The notes: a model not told the origin generated them from the letters alone. Positions 1-12,239 are shown, numbered from the stretch's first letter. The stretch is DNA of 64,000 nt from Saccopteryx bilineata (GCF_036850765.1 NC_089492.1:163802296-163866295), one strand, 5' to 3'. A program made the numbers and translations.

Positions 1-219
1 TCCTGTCCATGCCTCTTAGTCTCGCTTTTATGTCCCACCAATGTATGGAATCCTGCGGTTCCTGTTTTTTTCTGATTCACTTATTTCACCCCGCACAATG
101 CTACCAAGACTCCACCATTCCACTGTAAGTGATCCAGTGTCATCATTTCTCCTAGCTAAATAGTATACCATGGTGTATATGTGCCCCATCTACTTCATCC
201 AGTCCTCTATTTTTTTTTA
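1..219 (-). mobile_element. L1 3' end (ORF2 tail), different subfamily
   Basis: Minus-strand L1 ORF2 C-terminal sequence, closely matching 37212-37429 and only about three-quarters identical to the corresponding part of the adjacent L1 at 2213-2400. Joined at 211-220, through an A/T run, to ERV sequence. Continues beyond the window start. Confidence 0.8.
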
Positions 220-2132
220 CAGTGATTAAAAGCCTTTAAGCAAACTCTTGGCCAACACAGCAAGAATCCATAAAAGAGTAGTGTCCTTAACATGTTCACC
301 AAGTCCAAGTTGGCCCCGTCACCATGCCAAATCCCTGAAAAATGCAACCCAACCACAGTTCAGTCTGTTAGGAGCTGTCACAGGGAGCAGGAGTCCAGGA
401 AAGTTCCCCACAGGAAAAGTCCACATGGCACTGGAGTTGTTGTCACCATTCTATACTTTGCAGCTCATGTCCAAGTCCCAATGACCGCTGCTTCTAGCTG
501 GTAGTGATTCAGGTAGACTGTAAAAAGCCATTTGCAGCATCGTGGATATGGAGCTTCTGTTCTCCTCTGCCTGGAGAGTTGAGAACAGGTTGCTTTTCCC
601 TGGAGCTCTGTGACTGTGGCATGGTAAAGAGAACCTTGGGATACACTAAGCTGGGTGGCAAAGGTAAATTCATAATGCAAGTTGGCAAAAGGAGGAAAGA
701 GAGTTCTAAATTAGGTGTAGGTCCCAGCCTGAAATATGAGTGGGGCATTGAGGTAGGGGGGATAAAGGAAACACTATATATTAAGCAAAGCAGCAGAAAA
801 TAGGACTATCAACACCCACAACAGAGATTTTTGAGGGAAGAATAAAAAACCTGAATATTCAGGCAAAACATTGTTAAGTGGCCCTTGTGCAAATGAGATC
901 AGTTTACCTGCTTCTTGGAAGAAATACCCTAGGCTCGTCCACAGTGTCGTAGATGGGGGCCGATGGCCCTGGGCACCTTCAGCCTTCAGTGGCAAACCCC
1001 AGCATTCTGGGCAAGGTTAGGTCATAGGTGGCTGGAGCAGGGCTGGAAGAGACTGAACCCTCCCTTAGAGGAGCGAGGGGGAAGCCTACCTTCCAGTGTC
1101 CCTGTTTCCTTACAGCAGAGGCGTGTAAGCCTGGCAGGCTTTAGCTCAATGACCTTCCTTTCCACTATTGAAGCAGGATCCAGATGGCATCCTATGAGAC
1201 CCCTTTGGGGCGTTGGAGCCTTTAAGGGTGTATCCTAAAAGCTGGTAGTTCCCCTGATCTCTATTGGGCTTTTTCTGCCTCTAGGTATCTTAAAAGCCCT
1301 TCTCAGAAGATCTCGCTGTGGGGTTTGAGGATCCCCATCTGCCTATATAAATCTTTTCCATATATCTGGAGTTATTTGGAAAAAGGCAAAACAGTGTTAT
1401 TAGCTAGATCTAATACAGAAGATAGTAGTTTGCAGGTGAAAAAGATTTGGTGTCTCCTGTTCATCAGCATTCAAAAGAAATGTAAAAAAATTTTTTTTTA
1501 AGTAAAAAGCATGATATTGTAGACCCGTTGGAGTCATTGACCTGGTGTGTAGGAATCCCGGGTTCGATTCCTGGCCAGATCATACAGGAGAAGCACCCAT
1601 CTACCTCTCCACCCCTCCCCCTCTCCTTCCTCTTCGTCTCTCTCCTCCCGCCCGCAGCCAAAGCTCCACCAGAGCAAAGCCACACTGGGCACTAAGGATG
1701 GCCCCATGGCCTCCGCCCCAGTCGCTAGAATGGCTCCAATCGCAACAGAGCAACACCCCAGATGGGCAGAGCATCCCCCCTGGTAGGCATGCCAGGCGGA
1801 TCCCAGTCAGGCACATGCAGGAGTCTGTCTGACTGCCTCCCCATCTCCATCCTCAGAAAAATACAAAAAAAAAATAAATAAAAGAAAAAATACTAAAAAA
1901 GGGGGGGGGCATTCCCTTCTGCTAAAGCTGCAGGGAGCATGGAGTGAGCTTGAGTATGTCCTATGAAACATGGAGCTCTATGTTGACATATAAGTCTTTG
2001 AAGAAGGAGGAACTGCTGAAATAGTTTATCAGCATTTGTCCCTAAGACAGCAGTCTTTATAGTGGGAACACCATATGTAAATATTTGCTGTCTGTCTATA
2101 GATTAAGGGGGGAATATGACAAATGCTGAAAA
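220..2132 (-). mobile_element. ERV fragment fused to L1 3' end (chimera, copy 1)
   Basis: 220-1522 aligns with 17510-18830 of the minus-strand ERV and 1909-2132 aligns with 19724-19952 (integrase / RNase H region). The intervening ERV sequence is missing and a SINE sits at the gap. No intact reading frame. Same junction to L1 as at 37422-37431. Confidence 0.8.
1527..1893 (+). mobile_element. Rhin-1-type SINE
   Basis: tRNA-derived head with a B-box (cccgggttcgattcctggcc), pyrimidine-rich middle and an aaaaatacaaaaaaaaa tail. Occupies the deletion point in the ERV fragment. Confidence 0.8.
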
Positions 2133-2230
2133 GCCATGATCTTTGTGCTCCTCCCCTCCCCCAACACCCTCCCTCTCCTCCCCCCACCCTGTAACCCCAA
2201 CACTGTTGTTCATGTCTCTGAGTCTCATCT

Positions 2231-5200
2231 TTATGTCCCATCTATGTATGGAATCATATAGTTCTTAGTTTTTTCTGATTTACTTGTTTCACTCAGTATA
2301 ATGTTATCAAGGCCCATCCATGTTGTTGTAAAAGATCCTATGTCATCATTTCTTATGGCTGAGTAGTATTCCATAGTATATATATATATACCAAAGCTTT
2401 TTAATCCACTCATCCTCTGATGGACACTTGGGCTGTTTCCAAATCTTTGCTATTGTGAACAATGCTGCCATAAACATAGGGGTGCATTTCTTCTTTTCAA
2501 ACAGTGCTATGGTGTTCTTGGGGTATATTCCTAACAGTGGTATAGCTGGGTCAAAAGGCAGTTTGATTTTTAATTTCTTGAGGATTCTCCATACTGTTTT
2601 CCACAGTGGCTGCACCAGTCTGCATTCCCATCAGCAGTGCAGGAGGGTTCCCTTTTCTCCACATCCTCGCCAGCACTTATTCTGTGTTGTTTTATTGATG
2701 AGCGCCATTCTGACTGGTGTGAGGTGATATCTCATTGTGGTTTTAATTTGCATTTCTCTAATCATTAGTGATGTTGAACATTTTTTCATATGCCTGTTGG
2801 CCATCTGTGTGTCCTCTTTGGAGAAGTGTCTATTCATTTCTTTTGCCCATTTTTGGATTGGATTGTTTGTCTTCCTGGTATTAAGTTTTACAAGTTCTTT
2901 ATAAATTTCAGACGCATTGTCAAATATATTCTCCCATTGTGTAGTTTGTCTTTTTATTCTGTTCTTATTGTCTTTAGCTGTGCAGAAGCTTTTTAGTTTG
3001 ATAAAGTCCCATTTGTTTATCCTGTCTTTTATTTCACTTGCCTGTGGAGACAAATCAGCAAATATATTGCTGCGAGAGATGTCAGAGAGCTTACTGCCTA
3101 TGTTTTCTTCTAAGATGCTTATGGTTTCACAGCTTACATTCAAGTCTTTTATCCATTTTGAGTTTATTTTTGTGAGTGGTGTAAGTTGGTGGTCTAGTTT
3201 CATTTTTTTGCAGGTAGCTGTCCAGTTTTCCCAACACCATTTGTTGAAGAAGCTGTCTTTACTCCATTGTATTGTCTTACCTCCTTTGTCAAATATCAGT
3301 TGTCGATAGAGCTGTGGGTTTATTTCTGGGTTCTCTGTTCTGTTCCATTGATCTATGTGCCTGTTCTTATGCCAGTACCATGCTGTTTTGAGTACAATGG
3401 CCTTATAATATAACTTGATATCAGGAAGTGTGATACCTCCCGCTTTTTTCTTCCTTTTCAAGATTGCTGAGGCTATTCGTGTTCTTTTTTGGTTCCATAT
3501 AAATTTTTGGAATATGTGTTCTATGTCTTTGAAGTAAGTCATTGGTATTTTAATCGGTATTGCATTGAATTTATAAATTGCTTTGGGTAATATAGACATT
3601 TTAATGATGTTTATTCTTCCTAACCATGAGCACGGTATATGCCTCCACTTATTCATATCTTCCCTGATTTCTTTTATCAATGTTTTATAATTTTCCGAGT
3701 ACAAGTCTTTAATCTCCTTGGTTAGATTTATTCCTAGGTACTTTATTTTTTTGGTTGCAATGGTAAAGGGGATTGATTCCTTGATTTCTCTTTCTGACAG
3801 TTCATTATTAGTGTATAAAAATGCCTCTGATTTCTGAGTATTGATTTTATATCCTGCCACCTTGCCGAATTCATTTATCAGGTCTAGTAGTTTTTTGACT
3901 GAGACTTTAGGGTTTTCTATATACAATATCATGTCATCTGCAAATAATGATAGTTTTACTTCTTCTTTTCCAATTTAGATGCCTTTTATTTCTTTTTCTT
4001 GTCTGATTGCTGTGGCTAGGACTTCCAGAACTATGTTGAATAAGAGTGGTGAAAGGGGGCACCCCTGCCTTGTTCCTGATCTTAAAGGGATTGCTTTTAA
4101 TTTTTGCCCATTGAGTATGATGTTGGCTGTGGGTTTGTCATAGATGGCCTTTATCATGTTGAGGTATGTTCCCTGTATTCCCACTTTGCTGAGAGTTTTG
4201 ATCATGAATGGGTGCTGGACTTTATCAAATGCTTTTTCTGCATCTATTGAAATTATGTGGTTTTTCTCCTTTCTTTTGTTTATGTGATGAATCACATTGA
4301 TTGATTCATCACATCAATATTTGTGAATATTGTACCAGCCTTTCCTCCCAAGAATAAATCCTACTTGATCATGGTGTATGGTTTTTTTCCATATATTGCT
4401 GGATCCGGTTTGCTAATATTTTATTGAGGATTTTTGCATCTAAGTTCATCAGGGATATTGGCCTACAATTTTCCTTTTTTGTGTTGTCTTTGCCTGGTTT
4501 TGGAATCAGAATTATGCTCGCCTCATAAAAGGAGTTTGGAAGTCTTCCTTCCTCTTGAATTTTTTGAAATAGCTTGAGAAGGATAGGAGTTAGTTCTTTT
4601 TTGAATATTTGGTAGAATTCACTTGTGAAGCCATCAGGCCCAGGACTTTTCTTTTTTGGGAGTTTTTTGATAGCTGTTTCAATCTCATTTGTTGTAATTG
4701 GTCTGTTTCGGTTTTCTGATTCTTCCAGATTGATTTTTGGAAGATTATATGATTCAAGGAATTTGTCCATTTCATCTAGGTTGTCTAGTTTTTTGGCGTA
4801 CAGTTCTTCATAGTATTTTCTTACAATATTTTGTATTTCTGTTGTGTCAGTTGTTATTTCTCCATTCTCGTTTCTAATTTTATTTATTTGAGTCCTCTCT
4901 CTTTTTTTCTTGGTGAGTCTCGTTAAAGGTTCATCGATCTTGTTTACCTTTTCAAAGAACCAGCTCCTGGTTTCTTTGATCTCTGTATTGTTTCTTTAGC
5001 CTCTATGTCATTTATTATTTCCTTCCTTCTACTAGCTCTGGGCTTTACTTGCTGTTCTTTTTCTAGTTCTTTTAGATGCAGGGTCAAGTTGTTTATTTGA
5101 GCTTTTTCTAGCTTCTTGAGGTATGCCTGTAATGCTATAAACTTCCCTCTCAGGACTGCTTTTGCTGTGTCCCATAAATTTTGAGTTGATGTATGCTCAT

Positions 5201-6027
5201 TATCATTTGTTTCTAGGAATTTTTTAATTTCTTCTTTGATCTCAGTGTTAACCCATTCATTGTTTAATAACATGCTATTTAGTTTCCAAGTGTTTGAATG
5301 TTTTTCAATTTTTCTATTGTGGTTGATTTCTAGTTTAATGCCATTGTGATCAGAGAAAGTGCTCAATATGATTTTAATCTTCTTAAATTTGTTGAGACCG
5401 CTTTTGTGCCCTAACATGTAGTCTATTCTAGAGAATGTACCATAAGCACTTGAAAAGAATGTATATTCTGCTGTTTTAGGGTGAAAGGTTCTAAAGATAT
5501 TAAATCGAGTTGATCTAATATGTCCTTTAAGTCTGCTGTTTCTTTGTTAATTTTCTTTCTTGAGGATCTATCTAATGATGTTAATGGGGTATTGAAATCC
5601 CCTACTATTATAGTATTGCTGTTGATCTCGCCCTTTAAGTCCATCAAAGTCTGCTTTATATATTTAGTTGCTCCTATATTAGGTGCATAGATATTTATAA
5701 TGGTTATATCTTCCTTTTGGATTGCTCCCTTTATCATTATGTAGTGACCTTCTTTATCTCTAACTATGGTCTTTGTTTTAAAGTCCATTTTGTCTGATAT
5801 AAGTATTGCTACCCCAGCTTTTTTTTTCATTTCCATTTGCATGAAATATTTTTTTCCATCCTTTTATCTTCAGTCTGTGTACATCTTTTGATTTAAGGTG
5901 TGTCTCTTATAGACAGCATATGTATGGGTCCTGTTTTCTTATCCACGCAGCTACCCTGTCTCTTGATCGGATCATTTAATCCATTAACATTTAAGGTTAT
6001 TACTGATATGTAATTGTTTATTGCCAT
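2231..6027 (-). pseudogene. L1 ORF2 (endonuclease / reverse transcriptase), decayed
   Basis: Starts at ATG 6027 (MAINNYISVITLNVNGLN). Endonuclease segment at 5842-5423 with KKAGVAILISDK and GDFNTPLTSLDRS. RT fingers at 4770-4369 ([27 protein letters not shown]), palm at 4295-3975 ([28 protein letters not shown]), thumb and C-terminal domain at 3932-2631, and the zinc-knuckle/tail region at 2615-2231. The frame is broken by shifts or stops near 5480, 5420, 4940, 4780, 4330, 3950, 2620 and 2390. It cannot make a complete protein. Over-all length matches the family, so the copy is only moderately old. Confidence 0.9.
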
Positions 6028-7046
6028 TTTTTTTCTTTAAAACTGTTTTTCTCTTTTGCTATATTCTTTTTTCCCTTTGATCTGTTTGCAACAGGTCCCT
6101 TAGCATTTCTTGCAGCCTTGGTTTGGTTGCAGTGAAATCCTTGAGTTTTTTTTTTTTTGTCTGTAAAGCTTTTTATTTCTCCTTCAATTTTAAATGATAG
6201 CCTTGCTGGATAAAGTAGTCTTGGTTGTAGGTTCTTGTTCTGCATTACTTTGAATATTTCTTGCCATTCCCTTCTGGCCTCAAGTGTTTCTGTTGAGAAG
6301 TCAGAAGTCATCCTTATGGGGGCTCCTTTATAGGTGATAGTCTTTTTCTCTCTAGCAGCTTTTAATATTTTCTCTTTATCATTTAGCTTTGGTAATTTAA
6401 TTATGATGTGTCTTGGTGTTGGTTTCTTTGGGTTTCTCCTTAATGGAGTTCTCTGTGCTTCCTGAACATGTGAAATGTTTTCCTGCCTTAATTGGGGGAA
6501 GTTTTCTGCTATGATTTGTTTGAACAAAGTCTCTATCCCTTGTTCTTTCTCTTCTTCTTCAGGAACCACTATGATGCGGATGTTGTTTCTCTTCATGTTG
6601 TCACAGAGCTCTCTTAGAGTTTCCTCAGACTTTTTGAGTCTCTTTTCTTTTTTCTGCTCTGCTTCCGTGCCTTTATTTATGGTGTCCTCTAACTCGCTGA
6701 TTCGATTCTCTGCTTCATCCATCCTACTTTTAATTCCTTCCATTGTATTCTTTATTTCAGATATTGTATTTGTCATTTCTGACTGATTCTTTTTTCTTAT
6801 TTCAATGTCCTTTTTTATATTTGTTATCTCTTTATTTAGGTTTTCGTAATGGCCATCTATGGTTGTTCTAATATCTTTGAGCATCCTAAGAATCGTTATT
6901 TTAAACTCTGCATCTGGTAATTTGGTTATATCTGATTCACTTAGGTCCTTTTCTGGGGATTTCTCTTGGTTTATTTGTGTTGTATTTCTCTGCCTACGCA
7001 TTTTCTCTTCACGGGAGTGGCTGTGATCACGTGCTCGGGTGCACAA
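6018..7046 (-). CDS. L1 ORF1 protein (RNA-binding chaperone), intact 342 codons
   Basis: Full-length open frame of the size usual for mammalian L1 ORF1p (about 340 residues). The N-terminal part is charged, followed by a long coiled coil (roughly residues 50-160, with repeated KKDIEIRKKNQSEM- and EAENRISELED-type heptads). Then come the RNA-recognition-like domain and the C-terminal domain (PRHIIIKLPKLNDKEKILKA and ITYKGAPIRMTSDFS). ORF1p trimers coat L1 RNA in the cytoplasm. Its stop overlaps the ORF2 start by about 10 bases. No disruption seen; whether it is transcribed is unknown. Confidence 0.9.
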   Translation of the reverse strand: MCTRARDHSHSREEKMRRQRNTTQINQEKSPEKDLSESDITKLPDAEFKITILRMLKDIRTTIDGHYENLNKEITNIKKDIEIRKKNQSEMTNTISEIKNTMEGIKSRMDEAENRISELEDTINKGTEAEQKKEKRLKKSEETLRELCDNMKRNNIRIIVVPEEEEKEQGIETLFKQIIAENFPQLRQENISHVQEAQRTPLRRNPKKPTPRHIIIKLPKLNDKEKILKAAREKKTITYKGAPIRMTSDFSTETLEARREWQEIFKVMQNKNLQPRLLYPARLSFKIEGEIKSFTDKKKKTQGFHCNQTKAARNAKGPVANRSKGKKNIAKEKNSFKEKKWQ

Positions 7047-8322
7047 GGGTTGGTGGCCTTGGCCTTTGTCCCGCCTCCGTGTGTGACGTTATGCTCGGTC
7101 CTGAGGGCACTGGCGAGCACCTTTGCTCAGCTGCGGGTCTCCGCCTGTTTCTGAGCTTTTGCCCTGCCCTTGCAGGAGGATCCCACTGAAGGAACAGCTG
7201 CTAGCCTTGGCTCTATGGCCCGACAGGGCTGCGTGCCCAAGGTCAGCTCCTTAGCGGAACTCCACCTCTTCTGGGCTTTTGGCTCCACCCCTGCAGGAGG
7301 AGCCGGCTACCAAGTCAGACGGCCAGCCTGGGTTGCACGGGCGGGGCAGGGCTGTGCTCCTCTGCCCTTGCTCCAGGGTTGGTCTCCACCCTTTCCGGGG
7401 TTCCCGCCCTTCTCCCGGAGGCTGGATTACAGACTGCCGGCAGCTGAGTTTGACCGCTTTTGCACGCCCCCTTCTCCCCAGCTGGGCAAGATTGAGCTCA
7501 CACCTGAGCCCAGTGGTGGTCTCCCGCTGCCCCCCCCTCTCCCGTGCGCCCTCAGCCGTGTGGGTGGGGGCGTTGCAGCTCGGACCCTAAGACTCACTAC
7601 TGTAGACCCGAAAGCTCCCTCCTTCTATGTGACTTTGTTCTGCATGCCATGGGGGAGCTTGTTTGGCTGCTCTCCTGCTTCCCTTTGCTGGTATTGCTGT
7701 TTCCGGGGGAAATATTCACTTCAGCTTTGGGGAGTGACTCGTCCCAGGGGTTAGGGTGGCTATCTCCCAAAATGTTTCTCCCTATGCCTCCTGGATTACA
7801 CTCTCTTCCTGTTACTGTGGTCCTCTCCTCTCTCCCCCCCCACCCCCCCCACCCCCCGTCCCCAGGAGCCCCAGGTGATTGTTTTTGAGAGAGATGTTCT
7901 GCGCGGTCCCTTTAAGAAGGATCCTGGGTCTGAGAAATCAGACTCACAAACAGTATCCTGACTTGTTTCCAGCTAAATACTGTCCTTACGCCTCTTCTGG
8001 GCTCTGGGGCTGCTGGCTGGGGCTTTGTTCCTGGGGCTCAGGACCCTTTCCCCTCTGCTAAACTCACTTCCCGCCATGCGAGTCTCTCCCTGCTGCCGTT
8101 CACTCTGAGGAGCTAGGCAGCCCTCTCCGCGTTTCTGCGTTTTCGCTTTTCCTACCAGTCTCGGTGCGGGTTCTTCAGTGTTCCTTGGTTGAAGAGTCCT
8201 CTTAGTTTAGTCCAAAGTTGGTTTTTCCAGATGATAGTTCATAAAATTAGTTTGTAATCCACTTTGGTTCTGGGAGGTAGATGCTGGTACGTCCGCCTAC
8301 TCCAGCGCCATCTTGTCTCTCC
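7047..8322 (-). promoter_or_regulatory. L1 5' UTR / internal promoter
   Basis: 1.28 kb, GC-rich with C-runs near 7836-7860, lying directly before ORF1 and ending at the element's 5' boundary. In the family this region holds the internal RNA polymerase II promoter. 56 bases of it (7931-7986) reappear unchanged at 8943-8998. Confidence 0.75.
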
Positions 8323-8942
8323 TAAAAATTTTTTTAAAGAAATGGAAATCTTGATTATCATATGAATTTTCCGATATTGGCTCAGATTACCTCCAAAAAA
8401 ATCAATGGGCCAAAAAGCACCTGGGTTTGCAACCGACAGTTAGTGACTCATCAATTAGAAGATCTGTAAGTTTCTTTCCACTCTTCTGACCTCTGCCCAT
8501 ATCCCTACATGGCCAGTTTTTAAGTGAAGTCAAGTGATAATCTTAGCTCAGTGAGAACCAGAGATCAGGAGTGTGCTTTCTTTGAAGTTTTAGGACAATC
8601 AGCTGCTTTTTAGGGAAAAGACCAAGGTGTTTCTGTATAAGTAAAATATCTTCCAGAGCAACTCCCTTGACTAGAAACCCCCCAACTCTTCTGAACCTAA
8701 ATACTAGTATCTCCTGAGGTTCTTTTTACCACAGTTTTCTGCAATATACTGTGTTTTGTATATCCTAACTAGATTAAACCTCTGCATTTTCCCCCCCAGG
8801 GTGAGATCTTTTATAATCTTTCTCTTTTCACTTACTTAGAAGCCTATGATGTTATCAAACTAATTAAACTAATTTCCATCACATACCACCATGTTAAAGT
8901 TTTGAATCATTTTGCCAGTTAGTTTTTAAAAACAACAGGGTA
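8323..8942. other. No recognised feature
   Basis: AT-rich sequence right of the L1 5' end; no gene and no repeat I can name. Confidence 0.6.
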
Positions 8943-8998
8943 TGAGAAATCAGACTCACAAACAGTATCCTGACTTGTTTCCAGCTAAATACTGTCCT
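8943..8998. repeat. 56-bp exact copy of L1 5' UTR segment
   Basis: Identical by eye to 7931-7986, same orientation, and immediately followed by a SINE. Confidence 0.85.
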
Positions 8999-9200
8999 GA
9001 CTGGAAGCCTCAGTGGATAAAGCATCATCCCCATGTGCTGAAATCGGAGGTTTGATCCCCAGTCAGTGCATCTATGAAAAGCAATCAGTGAGTGCACAAC
9101 TAAATGGAACAACTAAGTGGAACAGCAAGCTGATGCTTCTCTCTTCCTCCCTCCTAAATCAATGGGAAATGTTTCTTTTTTAATTAGAAAAAAAGAAAAG
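8999..9200 (+). mobile_element. tRNA-derived SINE (short family)
   Basis: Head ctgactggaagcctcagtggataaagc, B-box-like ggtttgatccccagtcagtgc, and an A-rich tail. Confidence 0.7.
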
Positions 9201-9204
9201 CATT

Positions 9205-10516
9205 GAATATAAACCCTGATATATATACATATATAATTTGTATGCACTTATTTGTTATAATCAAAATACATGTCTCTACTTTATTCATGACTTGAAAGTT
9301 CTAGAGGACTCAGCATGGAAAGAAAGGGTTAATGAAAATGTCTGGTCCCTTAACTCAGCCTTGCTGATAGTTATGGGAAAATTTCTTAAGTGGTCAGTCA
9401 CAAGCCCATGTGAAAATCCAATCTAAGCAACTGAGCCTTCTCTCAAAAAAAACACTCATAGGCATGCTATTTCCCAAAGCCTGCAAGTACATGGATTCTA
9501 GGGTGAGAAACCCTGCCACTTACATGGAGGGCAAGGCAGCGGCACAGAACCTGTAGCTCTAATTTGATTTGAACTTGGCCAGTTGACCATAAACTCTCCT
9601 TCAGTACATCACATCTTCCAGAAGAACCAAACTAAGATTCCAAGACACCCTTTTTGTTCTTCCTAAGGAACTCAGTGCCCTGTACCAAGCAAAGCTTCCT
9701 GTGCCTCAAGGTATGTTAAGATCATATCTGTCCACTAAGCATTCCACCTCTAAGTTTTGCTCAGCTCCTGTTTCTTACATTTATCCTTATCTCTCTTCCT
9801 TCACCTCGATTAAGGTTGCAGTCAGGGTCAGAACTGAGGTTCTGATAGCACTGGGGGTAGGCTAACTGGGAGAAGGCTAAAAGCCCCACTCCTGACCATT
9901 GTCCCAGCTTGGGCTAGCTTCAGTAACGGGCACCATGAGGATGTCCAAGGAGATGATGCACGTAAATAACTAGGCAGTTAGGCAGTGCAGAGCCTCAAGA
10001 AAGCTGGGCGAGATACAGGGTAGCATCAGGAACCTCACCAGGGAACTGAGGGTTAAGGCCAGCACTTGAATCTCTAGGATTAGAAGAAGCAAGACAAAAA
10101 CTAAAATTCTCAGCCAGGAGTCAAAGTAAGGAATTAGATACAAGGGAGCAAAACAGCCATTCAGTCATTGATGTTACAGAAGAAAATAGTGTTTTTGAAA
10201 TAAGGACATACTCTATAAACAGAAGTACAGGGTCCCAGCAAGTCTAGCTGTAAGATTGACTTGATTCTCAAAGAGCTTTGACTCTGGAGTTCCTCATATT
10301 ATTCCTGGATCTCAATCCATCTCTGGGGGTCTTGAGGGGAGAGAGAGCTAAGCAGAAACCAACAGAAATGTCACTGCATACCCATCCTTGTTGGTATTTC
10401 ACATAACTAGCAGTGGGCAGGCAGCACTGAACACATCCTAGGCCAGAGACAGATAGTCTAGGGATATTTTCTTTGTTTTATTTACTTACTTGTTTTCCAT
10501 AAAGTATGGGGAAAGA
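9205..10516. other. No recognised feature
   Basis: Intergenic sequence without convincing ORF, RNA gene or named repeat. Confidence 0.6.
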
Positions 10517-10745
10517 TAGCAGTGTTCTGGTTAAAACTAGACTTCTTGAGTTCAAATCTCAACTCTGTCAGAAAGTAAGCTTCACGACCCTAACATGTTT
10601 TATAATCTTTCTATTCCTCAGATAGAGCTTAATATAATCTCATATATGAAAGGTAATATTGGCACCTATTTCATGGTGTTGTTATGAGTAATGAATGTAT
10701 AATAAAATGTCTGGCACATAATAAACACTATATGTACTGGCATAT
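10517..10745 (+). repeat. MIR SINE (ancient)
   Basis: Sense MIR pattern: 'gagttcaaatctcaactctg', then a later 'ggtaatattggcacctatttc', 'gttgttatgagtaatga', and 'tgtctggcacataataaacac' at the end. Confidence 0.75.
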
Positions 10746-11227
10746 AAATAGAGCAACTGAAAATGTTTTGTGACTTCAGATAGCTCAGTAGGAATTCTAA
10801 GTCTCATGTAGAATCTCTTGGCAAGGAGGTGCTCAAGAAATGGTCATAATTGTGACAAAACTGGGGTGGCATGAGATGATGATCACAGGACTCCAGGGGC
10901 CTATTGAGATTTGACCCTACTATATTTGGGTCTTAGTTTCTGAAACCCAAAGTACCTGCTTAAGAATGAAGAATAAGAGTCAATACTTCATCAGGGAGAA
11001 GAAGCAACTCTTAGGTAAAATTCATAAGGTAATGAAATTAAACATCGTCATACACACTACAATCCCCTTGGACTTGCCAAATTTTAAGGAGATGAAGAGG
11101 AAACATATGGTTTATTCAAATTTTATTTAATGCCACTTGATTTGAGGTTCTCAAGGTCAAGAACTATGTTCAGTTCTTGTTTGTATCCCCTGTTCATGGT
11201 ATAGGTCCCACACCATGTAAGGGTTCA
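10746..11227. other. No recognised feature
   Basis: Intergenic; nothing recognised. Confidence 0.6.
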
Positions 11228-11237
11228 AGAATTGTCT

Positions 11238-11359
11238 GGGCCCTGGATGGCTGGCTCAGTGGTAGAGCATCAGCGTGGCATGTGGAAGTCCCGGGTTTAA
11301 TTCCCTGTCAGGGCACACAGGAGACGTGACTTTTTGTTTCTCCACCCCTCCCCCTCCTT

Positions 11360-11400
<41 letters not shown>

Positions 11401-11612
11401 TCTCCTACATGCATGGCTTGATTCATTAGAGCAAGTTAGCCCTGGGTGCTGAGAATGGTTCCATGGCCTAGCCTCATGTGCTAAAATAGCTCAGTTACTG
11501 AACAACAGAGCAGTTCCCCAGTAGAGGGCTTGCTAGGTGGATCCTGGTTGGGTTGCATGTGGGAGTGTGTCTCTCTGCTTCCCCACCTCTCTCTTAATTA
11601 AAAAAAAAAAAA
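11238..11612 (+). mobile_element. Rhin-1-type SINE with TSD
   Basis: Head ggctggctcagtggtagagc, an internal (CT)n run at 11364-11397, and an A-tail. Flanked by the direct repeat AGAATTGTCT (11228-11237 and 11613-11622). Confidence 0.9.
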
Positions 11613-11874
11613 AGAATTGTCTACTGAATCAAGCATATAACTCAAAGCAAAAGTGTTCAGTACTCATTTTGTGTTTAAGTTTTAAGAAGTTTGGAAAAAC
11701 TGAGCACCAAACATAAGTGGAGTAGGGATTGCCTCAGAAAAAGAAAAGAATTGAGGAAGAAAGAAAGAATTTTAAAAAAGCAAAAGGAGGTCAAGAAAAA
11801 AAAGATTGTGATTCTTTAATTCTGTGTTAAAGAGTATGTTGTTAAACAGAGTAATAGCACTTAGTTCTGTATTA

Positions 11875-12235
11875 GATAGGGTTCCCCAGAGAAACAGAAC
11901 CAATAGGCTATGTTTGGATACATATAGAAAGAGATTTATGATGAGCAATTATTTTATGCAATTATGTTTTATCCCATATCTACAAGGTGGGCCAGCAGCC
12001 TGGAGACCCAGAAGAGCCAATGGTGCTGACTGTAGGCTAGATGCTGGAAAATTCTTTTTTGCTCGAGGAGGTCTTTTTGTTCCATTCAGGCCTTCAACTG
12101 ATTGAGTGAGGCCCACCCACATTAAAGAGGACAATCTTTTTACTCAAAGTTCACCAATTAATATGTTAATCTCCTCCAAAAATATCCTTCAAGTTGACAG
12201 ATAAAATTAACTGTCACATTCTCTAAGCCCCCTTT
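11875..12235 (+). mobile_element. Old L1M-type or related 3'-end fragment
   Basis: Contains gttccccagagaaacagaac and, further on, tttttgttccattcaggcc and gaggcccacccacatta, a pattern common to an old dispersed mammalian repeat. Family assignment from memory only. Confidence 0.45.
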
Positions 12236-12239
12236 AAAA

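Larger units (their letters stand above)
2133..8322 (-). mobile_element. Near full-length L1 retrotransposon
   Basis: Minus-strand LINE-1. 5' end near 8322 (starts GGAGAGACAAGATGGCGC), a GC-rich 5' UTR to 7047, ORF1 at 7046-6018, ORF2 at about 6027-2231, and the start of the 3' UTR to 2133. The expected poly(A) is absent at 2133 because an ERV-L1 fragment abuts there. The rest of its 3' UTR is probably left of the window. Confidence 0.93.
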
